Shown here piece after piece: positions 34,312 to 45,181 of a stretch of 64,000 nucleotides of DNA (positions within the stretch are counted from its first letter, which is position 1; every line of letters starts with the position of its first letter). The notes under the pieces were generated by a model. It was given only the letters and a program-made list of their open reading frames with translations. It ran no database searches and was not told the origin of the DNA. The position numbers and the translations under genes were made by a program. The DNA comes from Variovorax boronicumulans (GTDB taxonomy: Bacteria; Pseudomonadota; Gammaproteobacteria; Burkholderiales; Burkholderiaceae_C), in contig NZ_JARXVG010000006.1 of NCBI RefSeq assembly GCF_029892485.1, forward strand, positions 124,001 through 188,000. The letters run 5' to 3'.

Positions 34312-35229
34312 TCAGCCGTCCGACCGCCGGTCGGTGGCGCAGCGCTCGAGGTGCGCAACCAGCAATTGCGCCGAGGGCGACAGCGCCGCCTCGCTCCGGA
34401 AGCAGATCGCGAACCGGCGGCGGGCCCAGTCGTCTGTGAGCGGCATCAGGCGCAGCCCGAAGGCGTCTGCGAACGGCCGGGCGACTTCCGCCGGCACCAC
34501 GCTGATGGCCAGGCCGGCGCGCACCACGCGCAGCGCCGCGTCGAAGTTGGATACCAGCACCCGGTAGACGAGCGGCTTGCCGGCCACGGCCGCCTCGCGC
34601 GCGAGCATCAGCTGCACGGCGCTCAGCGCGGGCATGCCGACGAATTCGTGGTCGAGCACCTGCTCGAAGCGCACCGCCTCGTGGCGGGCCACGGGGTGCG
34701 AGGGGTGCGCGACGATCGCGAGATGGTCCGAGCGGTAGTCGCGCCGCTCCAGCCCTTCGAGATCGGCGGCGTCCCAGCACAGTCCGATGGAGGCGATGCC
34801 CTCGCGGATGCCCCGGACGATCTCGGGGCTCACGCGCTCTTCCATGTCGACCCGGATGTTGCGGTGCGCCGGGTCCTTCAGGAAGCCGGCCACGTCCTCG
34901 GCCAGCGATTCGGCCATGACGGACGCCGAGGCCAGGATGCGCACATGCCCGCGCGCGCCGCCCGCGTAGGCCGCCATGTCGCGCTCGATGCGGTTGGCGC
35001 TGCCGAGCATCGCGCGGGCGTGCTCCAGCAAGGTCTCGCCGGCGGGCGTGGGCACCACACCGCGGCGCTTGCGCAGCAGCAGCGGCGTGCCGACGGTGTC
35101 TTCCAGCTGCGCGAGGCGCTTGCTGATCGCCGAGCCGACGATGCTGGCCTGCTCGCCGGCGCGCGCGATGCTGCGGGTTTCGCAGACGGCGACGAACAGG
35201 CGCAGGGTGATCAGGTCGAGGTCTCTCAT
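34312..35229 (-). CDS. LysR-family transcriptional regulator
   Basis: 305-residue regulator with an N-terminal helix-turn-helix ('LRLFVAVCETRSIARAGEQA', 'VGSAISKRLAQLEDTVGTPL', 'VVPTPAGETLLEHAR') and a periplasmic-binding-protein-like C-domain. It is divergent from the HMG-CoA-lyase-like/CoA-transferase/Bug operon, as LysR activators usually are relative to their targets. A palindrome with the LysR-like spacing lies between them. The inducer is probably the acid or CoA thioester handled by the operon. Confidence 0.88.
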   Translation of the reverse strand: MRDLDLITLRLFVAVCETRSIARAGEQASIVGSAISKRLAQLEDTVGTPLLLRKRRGVVPTPAGETLLEHARAMLGSANRIERDMAAYAGGARGHVRILASASVMAESLAEDVAGFLKDPAHRNIRVDMEERVSPEIVRGIREGIASIGLCWDAADLEGLERRDYRSDHLAIVAHPSHPVARHEAVRFEQVLDHEFVGMPALSAVQLMLAREAAVAGKPLVYRVLVSNFDAALRVVRAGLAISVVPAEVARPFADAFGLRLMPLTDDWARRRFAICFRSEAALSPSAQLLVAHLERCATDRRSDG

Positions 35230-35241
35230 GATGTTCCGTTC

Positions 35242-35260
35242 TGGAAGCAAATGGCTTCCA
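35242..35260. promoter_or_regulatory. Putative LysR operator
   Basis: TGGAAGC-AAATG-GCTTCCA is a perfect 7-base inverted repeat with a 5-base spacer, 13 bases before the LysR start and 71 before the divergent lyase gene. It contains the T-N11-A spacing typical of LysR sites. A second weaker copy, TGGACCGAATCGGAA, begins near 35273. Binding is inferred. Confidence 0.55.
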
Positions 35261-35330
35261 AAATATACCTTCTGGACCGAATCGGAACTTCTAACATCGA
35301 CGCCGTACCCCACACGACGGAGACAAAGAA

Positions 35331-36287
35331 TTGATTCACGCTTTCCTGCCGCCCCGCGCGGTCGTTCGCGAAGTGGGGCTGCGCGACGGGCTCCAGAGCA
35401 TCGCCCGCGTGCTGCCCACCGCACACAAGCTCGAATGGATTCGCGACGCGCACGCGGCCGGCCAGCGCGAGATCGAAGTCGGCTCCTTCGTGCCGGCTCA
35501 CCTGCTGCCGCAGCTGGCCGACACGGCAGAGCTGCTGGCCTATGCGAAGACGCTGCCGGGGCTCTTCGCCTCGGTGCTGGTGCCCAACCTCAAGGGCGCG
35601 GAGCGCGCCATCGCGGGCGAGGCCGACCTGATGATGGTGCCGCTCTCGGCGAGCCACGCGCACAGCCTGGCCAACCTGCGCAAGACGCCCGACGAGGTGG
35701 TGGCCGAGGTCGGCCGCATGCGTGCCGCGCGCGATGCGGCGGGTTCGAAGACGCTGATCGACGGAGGTGTAGGTACGGCGTTCGGCTGCACGATCCAGGG
35801 CCATGTCGAACCCGATGAAGTGCTGCGCCTCATGCAGGCGCTGCTCGACGCGGGCGCCGACCGCGTGAGCCTGGCGGACACCGTGGGCTACGCCGATCCC
35901 GCGATGGTCCGCAGCCTGTTCGAACGCGCGCTGCGCATCGCGGGCGACCGCCTCTGGTGCGGCCATTTCCACGACACGCGCGGCCTCGGGCTCGCGAACG
36001 TCTACGCGGCACTGGAGGTCGGCGTCACGCGCTTCGATGCCTGCCTGGCCGGTATCGGTGGCTGCCCGCACGCGCCCGGCGCGAGCGGCAACGTCGATAC
36101 CGAAGACCTGGTCTTCATGCTGGAGAGCATGGGTGTCGCAACCGGCGTCGACCTGCAGCAACTGCTCGACCTGCGCAAGCGCGTGGCCGGCTGGCTCGAC
36201 GGCGAGACGCTGCAGGGCACGGTGTGGCGCGCGGGCTTCCCGAAGACCTTCGTGCCGACGGCCGCAGCCCGAGAGGTGGCCGCATGA
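35331..36287 (+). CDS. Hydroxymethylglutaryl-CoA lyase-like aldolase
   Basis: 318-residue HMG-CoA lyase family protein that cleaves a 3-hydroxyacyl-CoA carrying a tertiary or secondary hydroxyl to two products such as acetyl-CoA or pyruvate. Motifs: 'REVGLRDGLQ' (Arg-Asp catalytic pair), 'SHAHSLANLRKTPDEV', metal His pair in 'WCGHFHDTRGLGLANV', and the Cys loop 'AGIGGCPHAPGASGN'. The start is TTG at 35331, preceded by GGAG at 8 bases; no ATG fits before the conserved N-terminus. It is coupled by a 4-base overlap to the CoA-transferase. HMG-CoA, citramalyl-CoA and similar acids are candidates. Confidence 0.85.
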   Translation: MIHAFLPPRAVVREVGLRDGLQSIARVLPTAHKLEWIRDAHAAGQREIEVGSFVPAHLLPQLADTAELLAYAKTLPGLFASVLVPNLKGAERAIAGEADLMMVPLSASHAHSLANLRKTPDEVVAEVGRMRAARDAAGSKTLIDGGVGTAFGCTIQGHVEPDEVLRLMQALLDAGADRVSLADTVGYADPAMVRSLFERALRIAGDRLWCGHFHDTRGLGLANVYAALEVGVTRFDACLAGIGGCPHAPGASGNVDTEDLVFMLESMGVATGVDLQQLLDLRKRVAGWLDGETLQGTVWRAGFPKTFVPTAAAREVAA

Positions 36288-37492
36288 ACGCCGCGACAAC
36301 CGAGAAAAAGCGCCTGCCGCTCGCCGGCATCCGCGTGGTCGAGTTCACCCACATGGTGATGGGCCCGACCTGCGGCATGGTGCTGGCGGACCTGGGCGCG
36401 GAGGTCATCAAGGTGGAGCCGATCGACGGCGACCGCACGCGGCACCTGCTGGGCGCGGGTGCGGGCTTCTTCCCGATGTTCAACCGCAACAAGAAAAGCA
36501 TCGCGCTGGACCTGCGCAACCCGCAGGGGCTCGAGGCGGCGCTGCGCCTGTGCGCCACCGCCGACGTGGTGGCGCAGAACTTCAGGCCCGGCACCATGGA
36601 CAAGTACGGCCTGGGCTACGCCGCGCTGGGCAAGCTCAATCCGCGGCTGGTGTATGTGAACCACACGGGCTTCCTGCCCGGTCCGTACGAGCATCGAACG
36701 GCGCTCGACGAGGTGGTGCAGATGATGGGCGGGCTCGCCTACATGACGGGCCGCCCGGGCGATCCGCTGCGCGCGGGCACGAGCGTGAACGACATCATGG
36801 GCGGCATGTTCGGCGCCATCGGCGCCATCGCCGCGCTGATGCAGCGCGCGGAAACCGGCAAGGGGCAGGAGGTGCAGTCGGCACTGTTCGAGAACAACGT
36901 GTTCCTGGTCGGGCAGCACATGCTGCAGTACGCGATCACCGGGCAGGCCGCGGCGCCGATGCCCGAGCGCATCTCGGCCTGGGCGCTGTACGACGTGTTC
37001 ACCGTGAAAGACGGCGAGCAGATCTTCCTGGCCGCGGTGAGCGATGCGCAGTGGACGGTGTTCTGCGACGCGCTCGGCTTCGACGACCTGAAGGCCGACC
37101 CGGCGCTGCGCACCAACAACGACCGCGTGCGCCTGCGTCCCACGCTGCTGGCCGACCTGCGCGTCCGGCTCGCCGCCCGTTCGGCGGCGGAGCTGTCGGC
37201 GATCTTCGAAGCGCGCGGCCTGCCGTTCGCGCCGATCACGCGGCCCGAAGACCTGTATGCCGATCCGCACCTGAAGGCCACCGGCGGCCTCGCGGACATT
37301 CGCCTTCCCGACGGCGAGCGCGCAGGGCAGATGGCGCAGACGACGCTGTTCCCCATCACGCTCGACGGCGAGCGCCTGGGCGTGCGGCTGCATCCGCCGA
37401 CGCTGGGCGAGCACACGCGCGAGCTGCTGGCCGAACTGGGCTACGGCGATGCACAGGTCGAGGCGATGCATGCCGACGCGGCCGTGAGCTGA
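36284..37492 (+). CDS. CoA-transferase, class III (CaiB/BaiF family)
   Basis: 402-residue class III CoA-transferase that moves CoA from a donor such as succinyl-CoA to a carboxylic acid. 'GIRVVEFTHMVMGPTCGMVL' and 'LADLGAEVIKVEP' open the family fold; 'FNRNKKSIALDLRNPQG' and the catalytic-Asp region 'GPYEHRTALDEVVQMMGGLA' follow. It should activate the acid that the lyase then cleaves. Start overlaps the lyase stop (ATGA). Confidence 0.88.
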   Translation: MNAATTEKKRLPLAGIRVVEFTHMVMGPTCGMVLADLGAEVIKVEPIDGDRTRHLLGAGAGFFPMFNRNKKSIALDLRNPQGLEAALRLCATADVVAQNFRPGTMDKYGLGYAALGKLNPRLVYVNHTGFLPGPYEHRTALDEVVQMMGGLAYMTGRPGDPLRAGTSVNDIMGGMFGAIGAIAALMQRAETGKGQEVQSALFENNVFLVGQHMLQYAITGQAAAPMPERISAWALYDVFTVKDGEQIFLAAVSDAQWTVFCDALGFDDLKADPALRTNNDRVRLRPTLLADLRVRLAARSAAELSAIFEARGLPFAPITRPEDLYADPHLKATGGLADIRLPDGERAGQMAQTTLFPITLDGERLGVRLHPPTLGEHTRELLAELGYGDAQVEAMHADAAVS

Positions 37493-37531
37493 AGCCGGCG
37501 ATTCTTCAAAACCATAAAGAGAGACAAGACC

Positions 37532-38521
37532 ATGACCACCACGAACTTTTTCCCGATGAACCGCCGCACGCTGCTGGGCTTCGGCGCCAGCACCGCGGCG
37601 CTGGCCGCGTTCCCCGCGTTCGCGCAGGGCTCCGACAAACCGATCCGCTTCATCCTGCCGATCAGCGCCGGCTCGGGCGTGGACAACATCGTGCGCGCCG
37701 CGTCGGTCGCACTCGGCAAGGCCTTCGGCCAGCCGGTGGTGATCGAGAACATGCCGGGCGCGGGCGGCATTACCGGCACCGCGGCCATCGTGAAGGCGGC
37801 GCCCGACGGGCTCACGCTGGGCATGGTGTCGAACAACCATGTGATCAACCCGAGCGTGTTCAAGAAGATGCCCTTCGATGCCATCACCGACATCACGCCG
37901 ATCAGCGTGGTGGGCGCGACGCCGCTGGTGCTGATGGTCAACCCCAAGCTGCCCGCGAAGAACGTGAAGGAACTGGTCGCGCTGCTGCGTGCCAAGCCGG
38001 AGGGCTACAACTACGCCTCGTCGGGCAACGGCACCATCATTCACCTGGCCGGCGAGATGTTCATGGACGAGGCGGGCGTGAAGGCGCGGCACATTCCCTA
38101 CAAGGGCACCGGCCCGATGGTGACCGACATGATGGCCGGGCAGGTCGAGATCGGCGTGGTCGCGCTGCCCGCGGTGCAGCAGCACATCAAGAGCGGCGCG
38201 CTGCGCGCCATTGGCGTCTGCGGACCGGTCCGCTCGCCAGCCGCACCGGACATTCCGACGATCGCGGAGCAGGGCCTGCCCAACTACGTCGTCGAAGGCT
38301 GGTTCGCGGTGATCGGGCCGCCGAAGATGCAGGCGGCCGACATCAAGCGCGTGCATGCCGCCGTGGTGGCGGCCTACACCAGCGCCGAGGTGCGCGAGGC
38401 GATGGACAAGCAGGGCAACGTCATCAAGCCCACCTCGCCCGAAGAGGCCGCGAGCTACTTCCGCAGCGAGGCCGCGCGCTATGCGGCGCTCGTGAAGAAG
38501 GCGAACGTCGTGCTGGAGTAG
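37532..38521 (+). CDS. Bug-family substrate-binding protein (third copy)
   Basis: 329-residue periplasmic receptor with an N-terminal signal ('MNRRTLLGFGASTAALAAFP', twin-Arg like) ending 'AFAQGS'. Bug motifs: 'PIRFILPISAGSGVDNIVRA', 'VIENMPGAGGITGTAAI', 'YASSGNGTIIHLAGEMFMDE' and 'HIPYKGTGPMVTDMMAGQVE'. It lies 39 bases after the CoA-transferase and probably captures the acid used by that enzyme. As for the other two copies, no membrane subunits are nearby. Confidence 0.9.
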   Translation: MTTTNFFPMNRRTLLGFGASTAALAAFPAFAQGSDKPIRFILPISAGSGVDNIVRAASVALGKAFGQPVVIENMPGAGGITGTAAIVKAAPDGLTLGMVSNNHVINPSVFKKMPFDAITDITPISVVGATPLVLMVNPKLPAKNVKELVALLRAKPEGYNYASSGNGTIIHLAGEMFMDEAGVKARHIPYKGTGPMVTDMMAGQVEIGVVALPAVQQHIKSGALRAIGVCGPVRSPAAPDIPTIAEQGLPNYVVEGWFAVIGPPKMQAADIKRVHAAVVAAYTSAEVREAMDKQGNVIKPTSPEEAASYFRSEAARYAALVKKANVVLE

Positions 38522-38531
38522 GGCGCCGGAT

Positions 38532-38852
38532 TCAGGCCGGGCTCGTGAGCTTGAGCCCGAGGATGCCCGCCACGATCAGCCCCACGCAGGCGAGGCGCGC
38601 CGCGTTGGCCGGCTCGTGGAACAGCACGATGCCCAGGATCACCGTGCCCACGGCGCCGATGCCGGTCCACACCGCGTAGGCCGTGCCCACGGGCAGCGAG
38701 CGCATCGCCCAGCCCAGCAGCACGATGCTGAGAATCATCGAGGCCGCGGTGCCGACCGAGGGCCAGAACTTCGTGAATCCTTCGGTGTACTTGAGGCCGA
38801 TGGCCCAGCCCATTTCAAGCAGACCCGCCACCAGCAATACGACCCAGGCCAT
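38532..38852 (-). CDS. gdx: Small multidrug resistance protein, Gdx/SugE type
   Basis: 106-residue, four-span membrane exporter of the SMR family. It matches the SugE/Gdx subgroup: '[20 protein letters not shown]' with the essential Glu13, and '[20 protein letters not shown]', almost identical to E. coli SugE, a guanidinium/proton antiporter. EmrE-type drug pumps differ in these segments. No guanidine riboswitch was seen in the 28-base gap to the upstream HPP gene, with which it is probably co-transcribed. Confidence 0.9.
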   Translation of the reverse strand: MAWVVLLVAGLLEMGWAIGLKYTEGFTKFWPSVGTAASMILSIVLLGWAMRSLPVGTAYAVWTGIGAVGTVILGIVLFHEPANAARLACVGLIVAGILGLKLTSPA

Positions 38853-38880
38853 GCGCGCTCCTTGGTGAAATCAAAAGGGT

Positions 38881-40011
38881 TCAGTTCTCCGGCCGGACGG
38901 CACGGTAGAGGGCGCGCACGAAATCCGACTGCGTGATCATGCCGGTGAGGCGCTTTTCACCATCGATGATGGGGATATGGTGGTGGCCGCCTTCGGAGAA
39001 GAGCGGCACGAGATCGACCACGGGCCGGTCGGCGCTGGACACGCGCACCTGCCGCGTCATGATCTGTCCGACCACCTCGGGCTTGTTCGATACCACCGTG
39101 CGCGTGGCGCGGATCAGGTCGCGCAGCCGGCCCGCGATGCCTTCGTGGTGCTGCAGGTCGAGCTGGCGGAAGAAGTCGGCCTGCGTGACGATGCCCACCA
39201 CGCGGCGCGTGCGGTCGGTCACCGGCAGCGCCTTGATGCGCTTCTCGTGCATCAGGGCCCAGGCCTCCTGCAGCGGCGTGCCGAACTCCACCGAAATCGG
39301 ATTGGGCGACATGATGTCGCCGCAATCGAGCGTGCCAAGGCGCCGCTTGTACGACTCGAGCTCGGTCTGCTGGATCAGCGATTCGAGGTCGTCGCGGCTG
39401 ATGTCCAGCACCTGGTTGTAGCGGGCCAGTACCGCGTCGATGTCGGCCTGGCTGAAGCGGGCGTCCGCGCGCGGCGGCTGCGCCACCTGCACATGCGGAT
39501 AGCGCCGGCCGGTGAGCGAGTTGTAGGCCACGCCGGCCAGCACCAGCAGCAGCGAATTGGTGAAGAACGGAAAGAGCGCCGACGAGAAATGCGTGGTGTG
39601 CGTGAGCACCGCGAGCAGCGCCGCCGCGCCGCCCGGCGGATGCAGGCACCGCGCGAAGAACATCACGCCGATGGCACCGGCCACCGCGATGGCCGCGGCG
39701 AGGGCAGGGTCGGGAATGAAGCTCACACTCGCGATGCCGACCACGGCCGACAGCGTGTTGCCGCCGATCACCGACCAGGGCTGCGCGAGCGGGCTCGCGG
39801 GCACCGCGAACACCAGCACGGCACTGGCGCCCAGCGGCGCGATCAGCCAGACGGCGCTGCCCAGCGGGCCGGCCAGCCACCGGCACAGCACCGCGGTGAC
39901 GAAGAGGCCGATGGCGGCGCCGCATACGGCGCGCAGGCGCTCCCGCATGTCGACGGCGGTGCGGCCCGGCAACCAGGCGCGCGCGTAGGTCAGGACTGCG
40001 GAGAGCCGCAT
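38881..40011 (-). CDS. HPP-family membrane protein with two CBS domains
   Basis: 376-residue protein. Residues about 25-165 form a four- to five-span HPP domain, with the signature 'ARCLHPPGGAAALLAVLTHT'. Residues about 225-372 form a CBS pair ('DIMSPNPISVEFGTPLQEAW', 'VVGIVTQADFFRQL', 'QIMTRQVRVSSADRPVVDLV', 'MITQSDFVRAL'), which in other proteins bind adenine nucleotides. HPP proteins have been linked to nitrite transport in plastids and cyanobacteria, but the function in heterotrophs is open. It precedes the Gdx gene by 28 bases. Confidence 0.82.
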   Translation of the reverse strand: MRLSAVLTYARAWLPGRTAVDMRERLRAVCGAAIGLFVTAVLCRWLAGPLGSAVWLIAPLGASAVLVFAVPASPLAQPWSVIGGNTLSAVVGIASVSFIPDPALAAAIAVAGAIGVMFFARCLHPPGGAAALLAVLTHTTHFSSALFPFFTNSLLLVLAGVAYNSLTGRRYPHVQVAQPPRADARFSQADIDAVLARYNQVLDISRDDLESLIQQTELESYKRRLGTLDCGDIMSPNPISVEFGTPLQEAWALMHEKRIKALPVTDRTRRVVGIVTQADFFRQLDLQHHEGIAGRLRDLIRATRTVVSNKPEVVGQIMTRQVRVSSADRPVVDLVPLFSEGGHHHIPIIDGEKRLTGMITQSDFVRALYRAVRPEN

Positions 40012-40026
40012 CGCTGCGTTCCTTTC

Positions 40027-40187
40027 AGAAGGTGTGAATGAATTCGGCGTGCCCGAGCAGCCCGCTCAGGCTCGCCCGATCAAGGCGCAAAGCGCAGCCA
40101 TAGCTCGGGCTATGGCGAGCATTTGCAACGCCGAGCGGGTGTGTCTGGGCGGGATGAGCGGGCATGGCGGATTCGTTCACACCTTCT
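40027..40187. repeat. 161-base nested imperfect palindrome
   Basis: Nearly the whole gap between the HPP gene and the MFS gene is one palindrome centred near 40107. Outer arms 40027-40055 and 40159-40187 pair in 25 of 29 positions. A middle region (about 40051-40081 against 40133-40163) pairs in about 23 of 31. The centre is a perfect 8-base hairpin GCCATAGC-TCGG-GCTATGGC (40097-40116). The right end touches the first base of the MFS stop codon. No open frame inside. It may be a dispersed repeat unit or a very stable RNA hairpin separating two same-strand genes. Confidence 0.8.
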
Positions 40188-41422
40188 CAGCTTTCGTTGG
40201 CGAGGCTGCGGCCGATCTCGGGCCAGCGGCCATGCAGCCAGACCCAGGCGACCAGCCCGATGCCGAGCATCAGCGTGGAGGTGGCGGCGAGCGCGAATGT
40301 GGAGTGCATCACCAGCGGTGCGATGGCACCGGCCACGACGCCGTTGGCGGTCGAGCCGATCACCGCCTGCAGCGACGATGCCATGCCGCGGCGCTCGGGG
40401 TGCAGGTCGAGCACCAGCAGCGTGACCACCGGCACCATCAGCGCCCAGCCGAAGGCGAACACCGCGAGCGGCCACAGCGCCCAGGCCACGTGCGCGTCGA
40501 AGAAGAAGTTGGCCACCACGTTGACCACCGAGGTCACCAGCATGATGAGGAAGCCGTCGCGGATCTGGCGCTTGGGCGTCACCTTGCCGGCCATGCGGCC
40601 GCTGGCGCGCGCGCCGAGCATGATGCCGCCGATGGTCAGCAGGAAGAACCAGAAGAACTGCTGCGGCTGCAGCGCGAGGTGGTCGCCCAGGAATGCGGGC
40701 GCGGCCAGCACGTAGAGGAACATGCCGTTGAAGGGCACGCCGCTCGCGAGCGCGAGCAGCAGGAAGCGCGGGTCGGAGCACAGGTCCCAGTAGCCGCGCA
40801 TCAGGTGCCGCACGTGGAACGACTGGCGGTGCGAGGGATGCAGCGTCTCGGGCAGCAGCTTGTAGTTGGCCACGAACAGCACCACGCCCACGGCCACGAG
40901 GAACCAGAACACCGCGTGCCAGCCCGCATGCACGAACAGGAAGCCGCCGATGATCGGCGCGATGGCCGGCGCCACGCCGAAATAGATCGTGACCTGGCTC
41001 ATCACCCGCTGCGCCTCGGCGGGCGGGAACATGTCGCGGATCACCGCACGCGAAACCACGATGCCCGCACCGGTCGACAGGCCCTGCAGTCCGCGGAACA
41101 GCACCAGCTGCGTGATGGTCTGCGACAGCGCGCAGCCCAGCGAGGCGATGGTGAATACGGCAAGGCCCCACAGCACCACGGGCCGGCGGCCGAAGCTGTC
41201 CGACAGCGCGCCGTGGAACAGGTTCATGAACGCGAAGCCGAAGAGGTACGCCGAAAGCGTCTGCTGCATCTCGGCGGGCGTGGCGCCGATGGAATGCGCG
41301 ATGCCCGAGAAGGCCGGGATGTAGGTGTCGATGGAAAACGGCCCGAGCATGCCGAGCACCGCCAGCAGGACGGCCAGCGCCCAACGCGGGGCCTGCCAGA
41401 GTTTGTCGGCGTCGGGATTCAT
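40187..41422 (-). CDS. MFS multidrug transporter, Bcr/CflA family
   Basis: 411-residue, twelve-span proton-driven exporter. The first spans contain 'LLAVLGMLGPFSIDTYIPAF', the DHA1 motif 'MQQTLSAYLFGFAFMNLFHG' and 'ALSDSFGRRPVVLWGLAVF' (motif A). Span 5 has 'GAGIVVSRAVIRDMFPPAEA', the Bcr/CflA signature. ATG 41422 opens at the canonical short cytoplasmic N-terminus. It is convergent with nothing and followed by the large palindrome. Substrate unknown; relatives export bicyclomycin, chloramphenicol or sulfonamides. Confidence 0.88.
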   Translation of the reverse strand: MNPDADKLWQAPRWALAVLLAVLGMLGPFSIDTYIPAFSGIAHSIGATPAEMQQTLSAYLFGFAFMNLFHGALSDSFGRRPVVLWGLAVFTIASLGCALSQTITQLVLFRGLQGLSTGAGIVVSRAVIRDMFPPAEAQRVMSQVTIYFGVAPAIAPIIGGFLFVHAGWHAVFWFLVAVGVVLFVANYKLLPETLHPSHRQSFHVRHLMRGYWDLCSDPRFLLLALASGVPFNGMFLYVLAAPAFLGDHLALQPQQFFWFFLLTIGGIMLGARASGRMAGKVTPKRQIRDGFLIMLVTSVVNVVANFFFDAHVAWALWPLAVFAFGWALMVPVVTLLVLDLHPERRGMASSLQAVIGSTANGVVAGAIAPLVMHSTFALAATSTLMLGIGLVAWVWLHGRWPEIGRSLANES

Positions 41423-41565
41423 GGCTTGGGATGGGAGAAGAAAAGGGCGCGCGAGGTGCGCACCGAAAGCGTGCAAGCGTAGCAGACGCGCCGAAATGCT
41501 GCCGCCGTCCCCGGCCACTAAACTGCGCGCCTGCATGCGTTGAAGAAAGAAGAAGGAGGGAAAGA

Positions 41566-42741
41566 ATGATTTCGGAATTCCTGTCGATCTCCCGGGGCGA
41601 GTTGTGGCTGCGCAGCGGCGACGCCGCGCCGGTGCAGATCGAATCGCCGTTCGCCCGCGAGCTGCTCCAGCGCGAGGCAGACAGCCGCCGCACCACCTCC
41701 TGGAAACACGCCGAGCGCGAGGAGTCTACGGGCATGCTCTCGGGCGCATCGCTCTGGGGCCGCGGCGGCCCGGGCGGCGCGATGGCGCCGGCGCGCTTCC
41801 TGCACGTCTGCCGCGGCGGGCCGCGCACCATCTATTACGTGCTGACCGTGGGGCGCAGCATCGGCCTGTTCCGCTACGAGCTCGACGACAAGCGCGAGAT
41901 CCGTCTCTTTCACCGGCAGCAGGCGCCGGTGCTCGGCCTGACCTGGGTGCCCGAGACCCGCCACCTGGTGCTGGCCGTCGGCCTGCCCGACGGCACCGCG
42001 CAGCTGGAAGTGTTCGACGAGGAGGGCAACGCCAAGGGCGCGATCACCGGTGGCGACAGCCTGGACGCCGCGCCGGCCGTGATGCCGGGTTCGGCCTCGA
42101 CGCTGGTCTACCAGTCGTGCGGCGTGGCGCGGCATCCGACCAACGGTGTCGTGGTCGCGATGGCGCATTCGACGGTGAACTGGCTGGACTACAAGAGCGC
42201 CCAGATGGACAGCCTGCTCGACGACCCCAAATGGGACTTCATCGCCCCGCGCATCGCGGCCGACGGCACGCTCTACGCCATTCGCCGGCCGGTGGAAAAG
42301 CCCGCGCACGAGCGCGCGGGCGGCGCGGTGAAAGACACGCTGATGATGCCGCTGCGCCTGGGCAAGGCGATCTTCGGGTATCTCAATTTCTTCTCGATGA
42401 TCTACGGCAAGGAGCCGCTGCGTTCGGCCGGCGGACCGCGCACGCCCGAGCTCGACCAGGACCTGGGCCAGCTGTGGCTGCACGGCCGGATGATCGAGCT
42501 GTCGAAGGTGCGCAACGACCCGCAGTACGCAGGCAACCTGGTGCCGGGCTCGTGGCAGCTGATCGCGCAGGAAGGGCGGCGCGCCAGTCCGCGCGTGGTT
42601 GCATCGCATGTGGCGCATTTCGATCTCGCACCCGACGGCACGGTGCTCTACAGCAACGGCTACGACATCTTTTCGTGGTCGCGCGGCGAACAGCGCAAGC
42701 TGAACCGCGAAGCGCTGGTGGAGGGACTCGCGGCGCTCTGA
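41566..42741 (+). CDS. Uncharacterised protein, probable beta-propeller-like
   Basis: 391 residues, not recognised. No signal peptide or membrane span; soluble. It has a run of beta-rich segments with WD/NHL-like spacing ('RTIYYVLTVGRSIGLFRYEL', 'APVLGLTWVPETRHLVLAVG', 'TAQLEVFDEEGNAKGAI', 'VVASHVAHFDLAPDGTVLYS', 'NGYDIFSWSRGEQRKL'), suggesting a propeller. A helical insert, 'LMMPLRLGKAIFGYLNFFSM', is amphipathic. AAGGAGGG at a good distance supports ATG 41566; the reading from 41431 is rejected. It is divergent from the MFS gene and followed by a bidirectional terminator. Confidence 0.7.
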   Translation: MISEFLSISRGELWLRSGDAAPVQIESPFARELLQREADSRRTTSWKHAEREESTGMLSGASLWGRGGPGGAMAPARFLHVCRGGPRTIYYVLTVGRSIGLFRYELDDKREIRLFHRQQAPVLGLTWVPETRHLVLAVGLPDGTAQLEVFDEEGNAKGAITGGDSLDAAPAVMPGSASTLVYQSCGVARHPTNGVVVAMAHSTVNWLDYKSAQMDSLLDDPKWDFIAPRIAADGTLYAIRRPVEKPAHERAGGAVKDTLMMPLRLGKAIFGYLNFFSMIYGKEPLRSAGGPRTPELDQDLGQLWLHGRMIELSKVRNDPQYAGNLVPGSWQLIAQEGRRASPRVVASHVAHFDLAPDGTVLYSNGYDIFSWSRGEQRKLNREALVEGLAAL

Positions 42742-42757
42742 GCCCATCGGCAAAAGA

Positions 42758-42797
42758 AAAGGCCCGGAACCGCTTGCGTGCGGTTCCGGGCCTTTTT
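42758..42797. terminator. Bidirectional intrinsic terminator
   Basis: The stem AAAGGCCCGGAACCGC and its complement (42758-42773, 42780-42795) closes a 6-base loop, with A-rich sequence on the left and a T-run on the right. It serves the uncharacterised gene (rightward) and rpoD (leftward, ending at 42845). Confidence 0.9.
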
Positions 42798-42844
42798 TTC
42801 GGGCGATGCCGGCACCATCGCAGGTGCCGGGAAAGCCGTGTCGC

Positions 42845-45181
<2,337 letters not shown>

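Noticed and set aside
33296..34780. 494-codon reading of the metallo-hydrolase including the LysR C-terminus opposite strand
   Set aside because: The first 195 codons are an off-frame reading of lysR; the signal peptide at 34195 marks the real start.
36002..38356. 784-codon open frame opposite the CoA-transferase and Bug genes
   Set aside because: Antisense shadow caused by high GC; His/Arg/Ala-rich with no domain, and the plus-strand genes are clear family members.
38853..38880. Guanidine riboswitch before the Gdx exporter
   Set aside because: The gap is only 28 bases and shows no conserved riboswitch core.
40034..41482. 482-codon open frame opposite the Bcr/CflA gene
   Set aside because: Shadow frame with low-complexity His/Arg/Glu content and no ribosome site.
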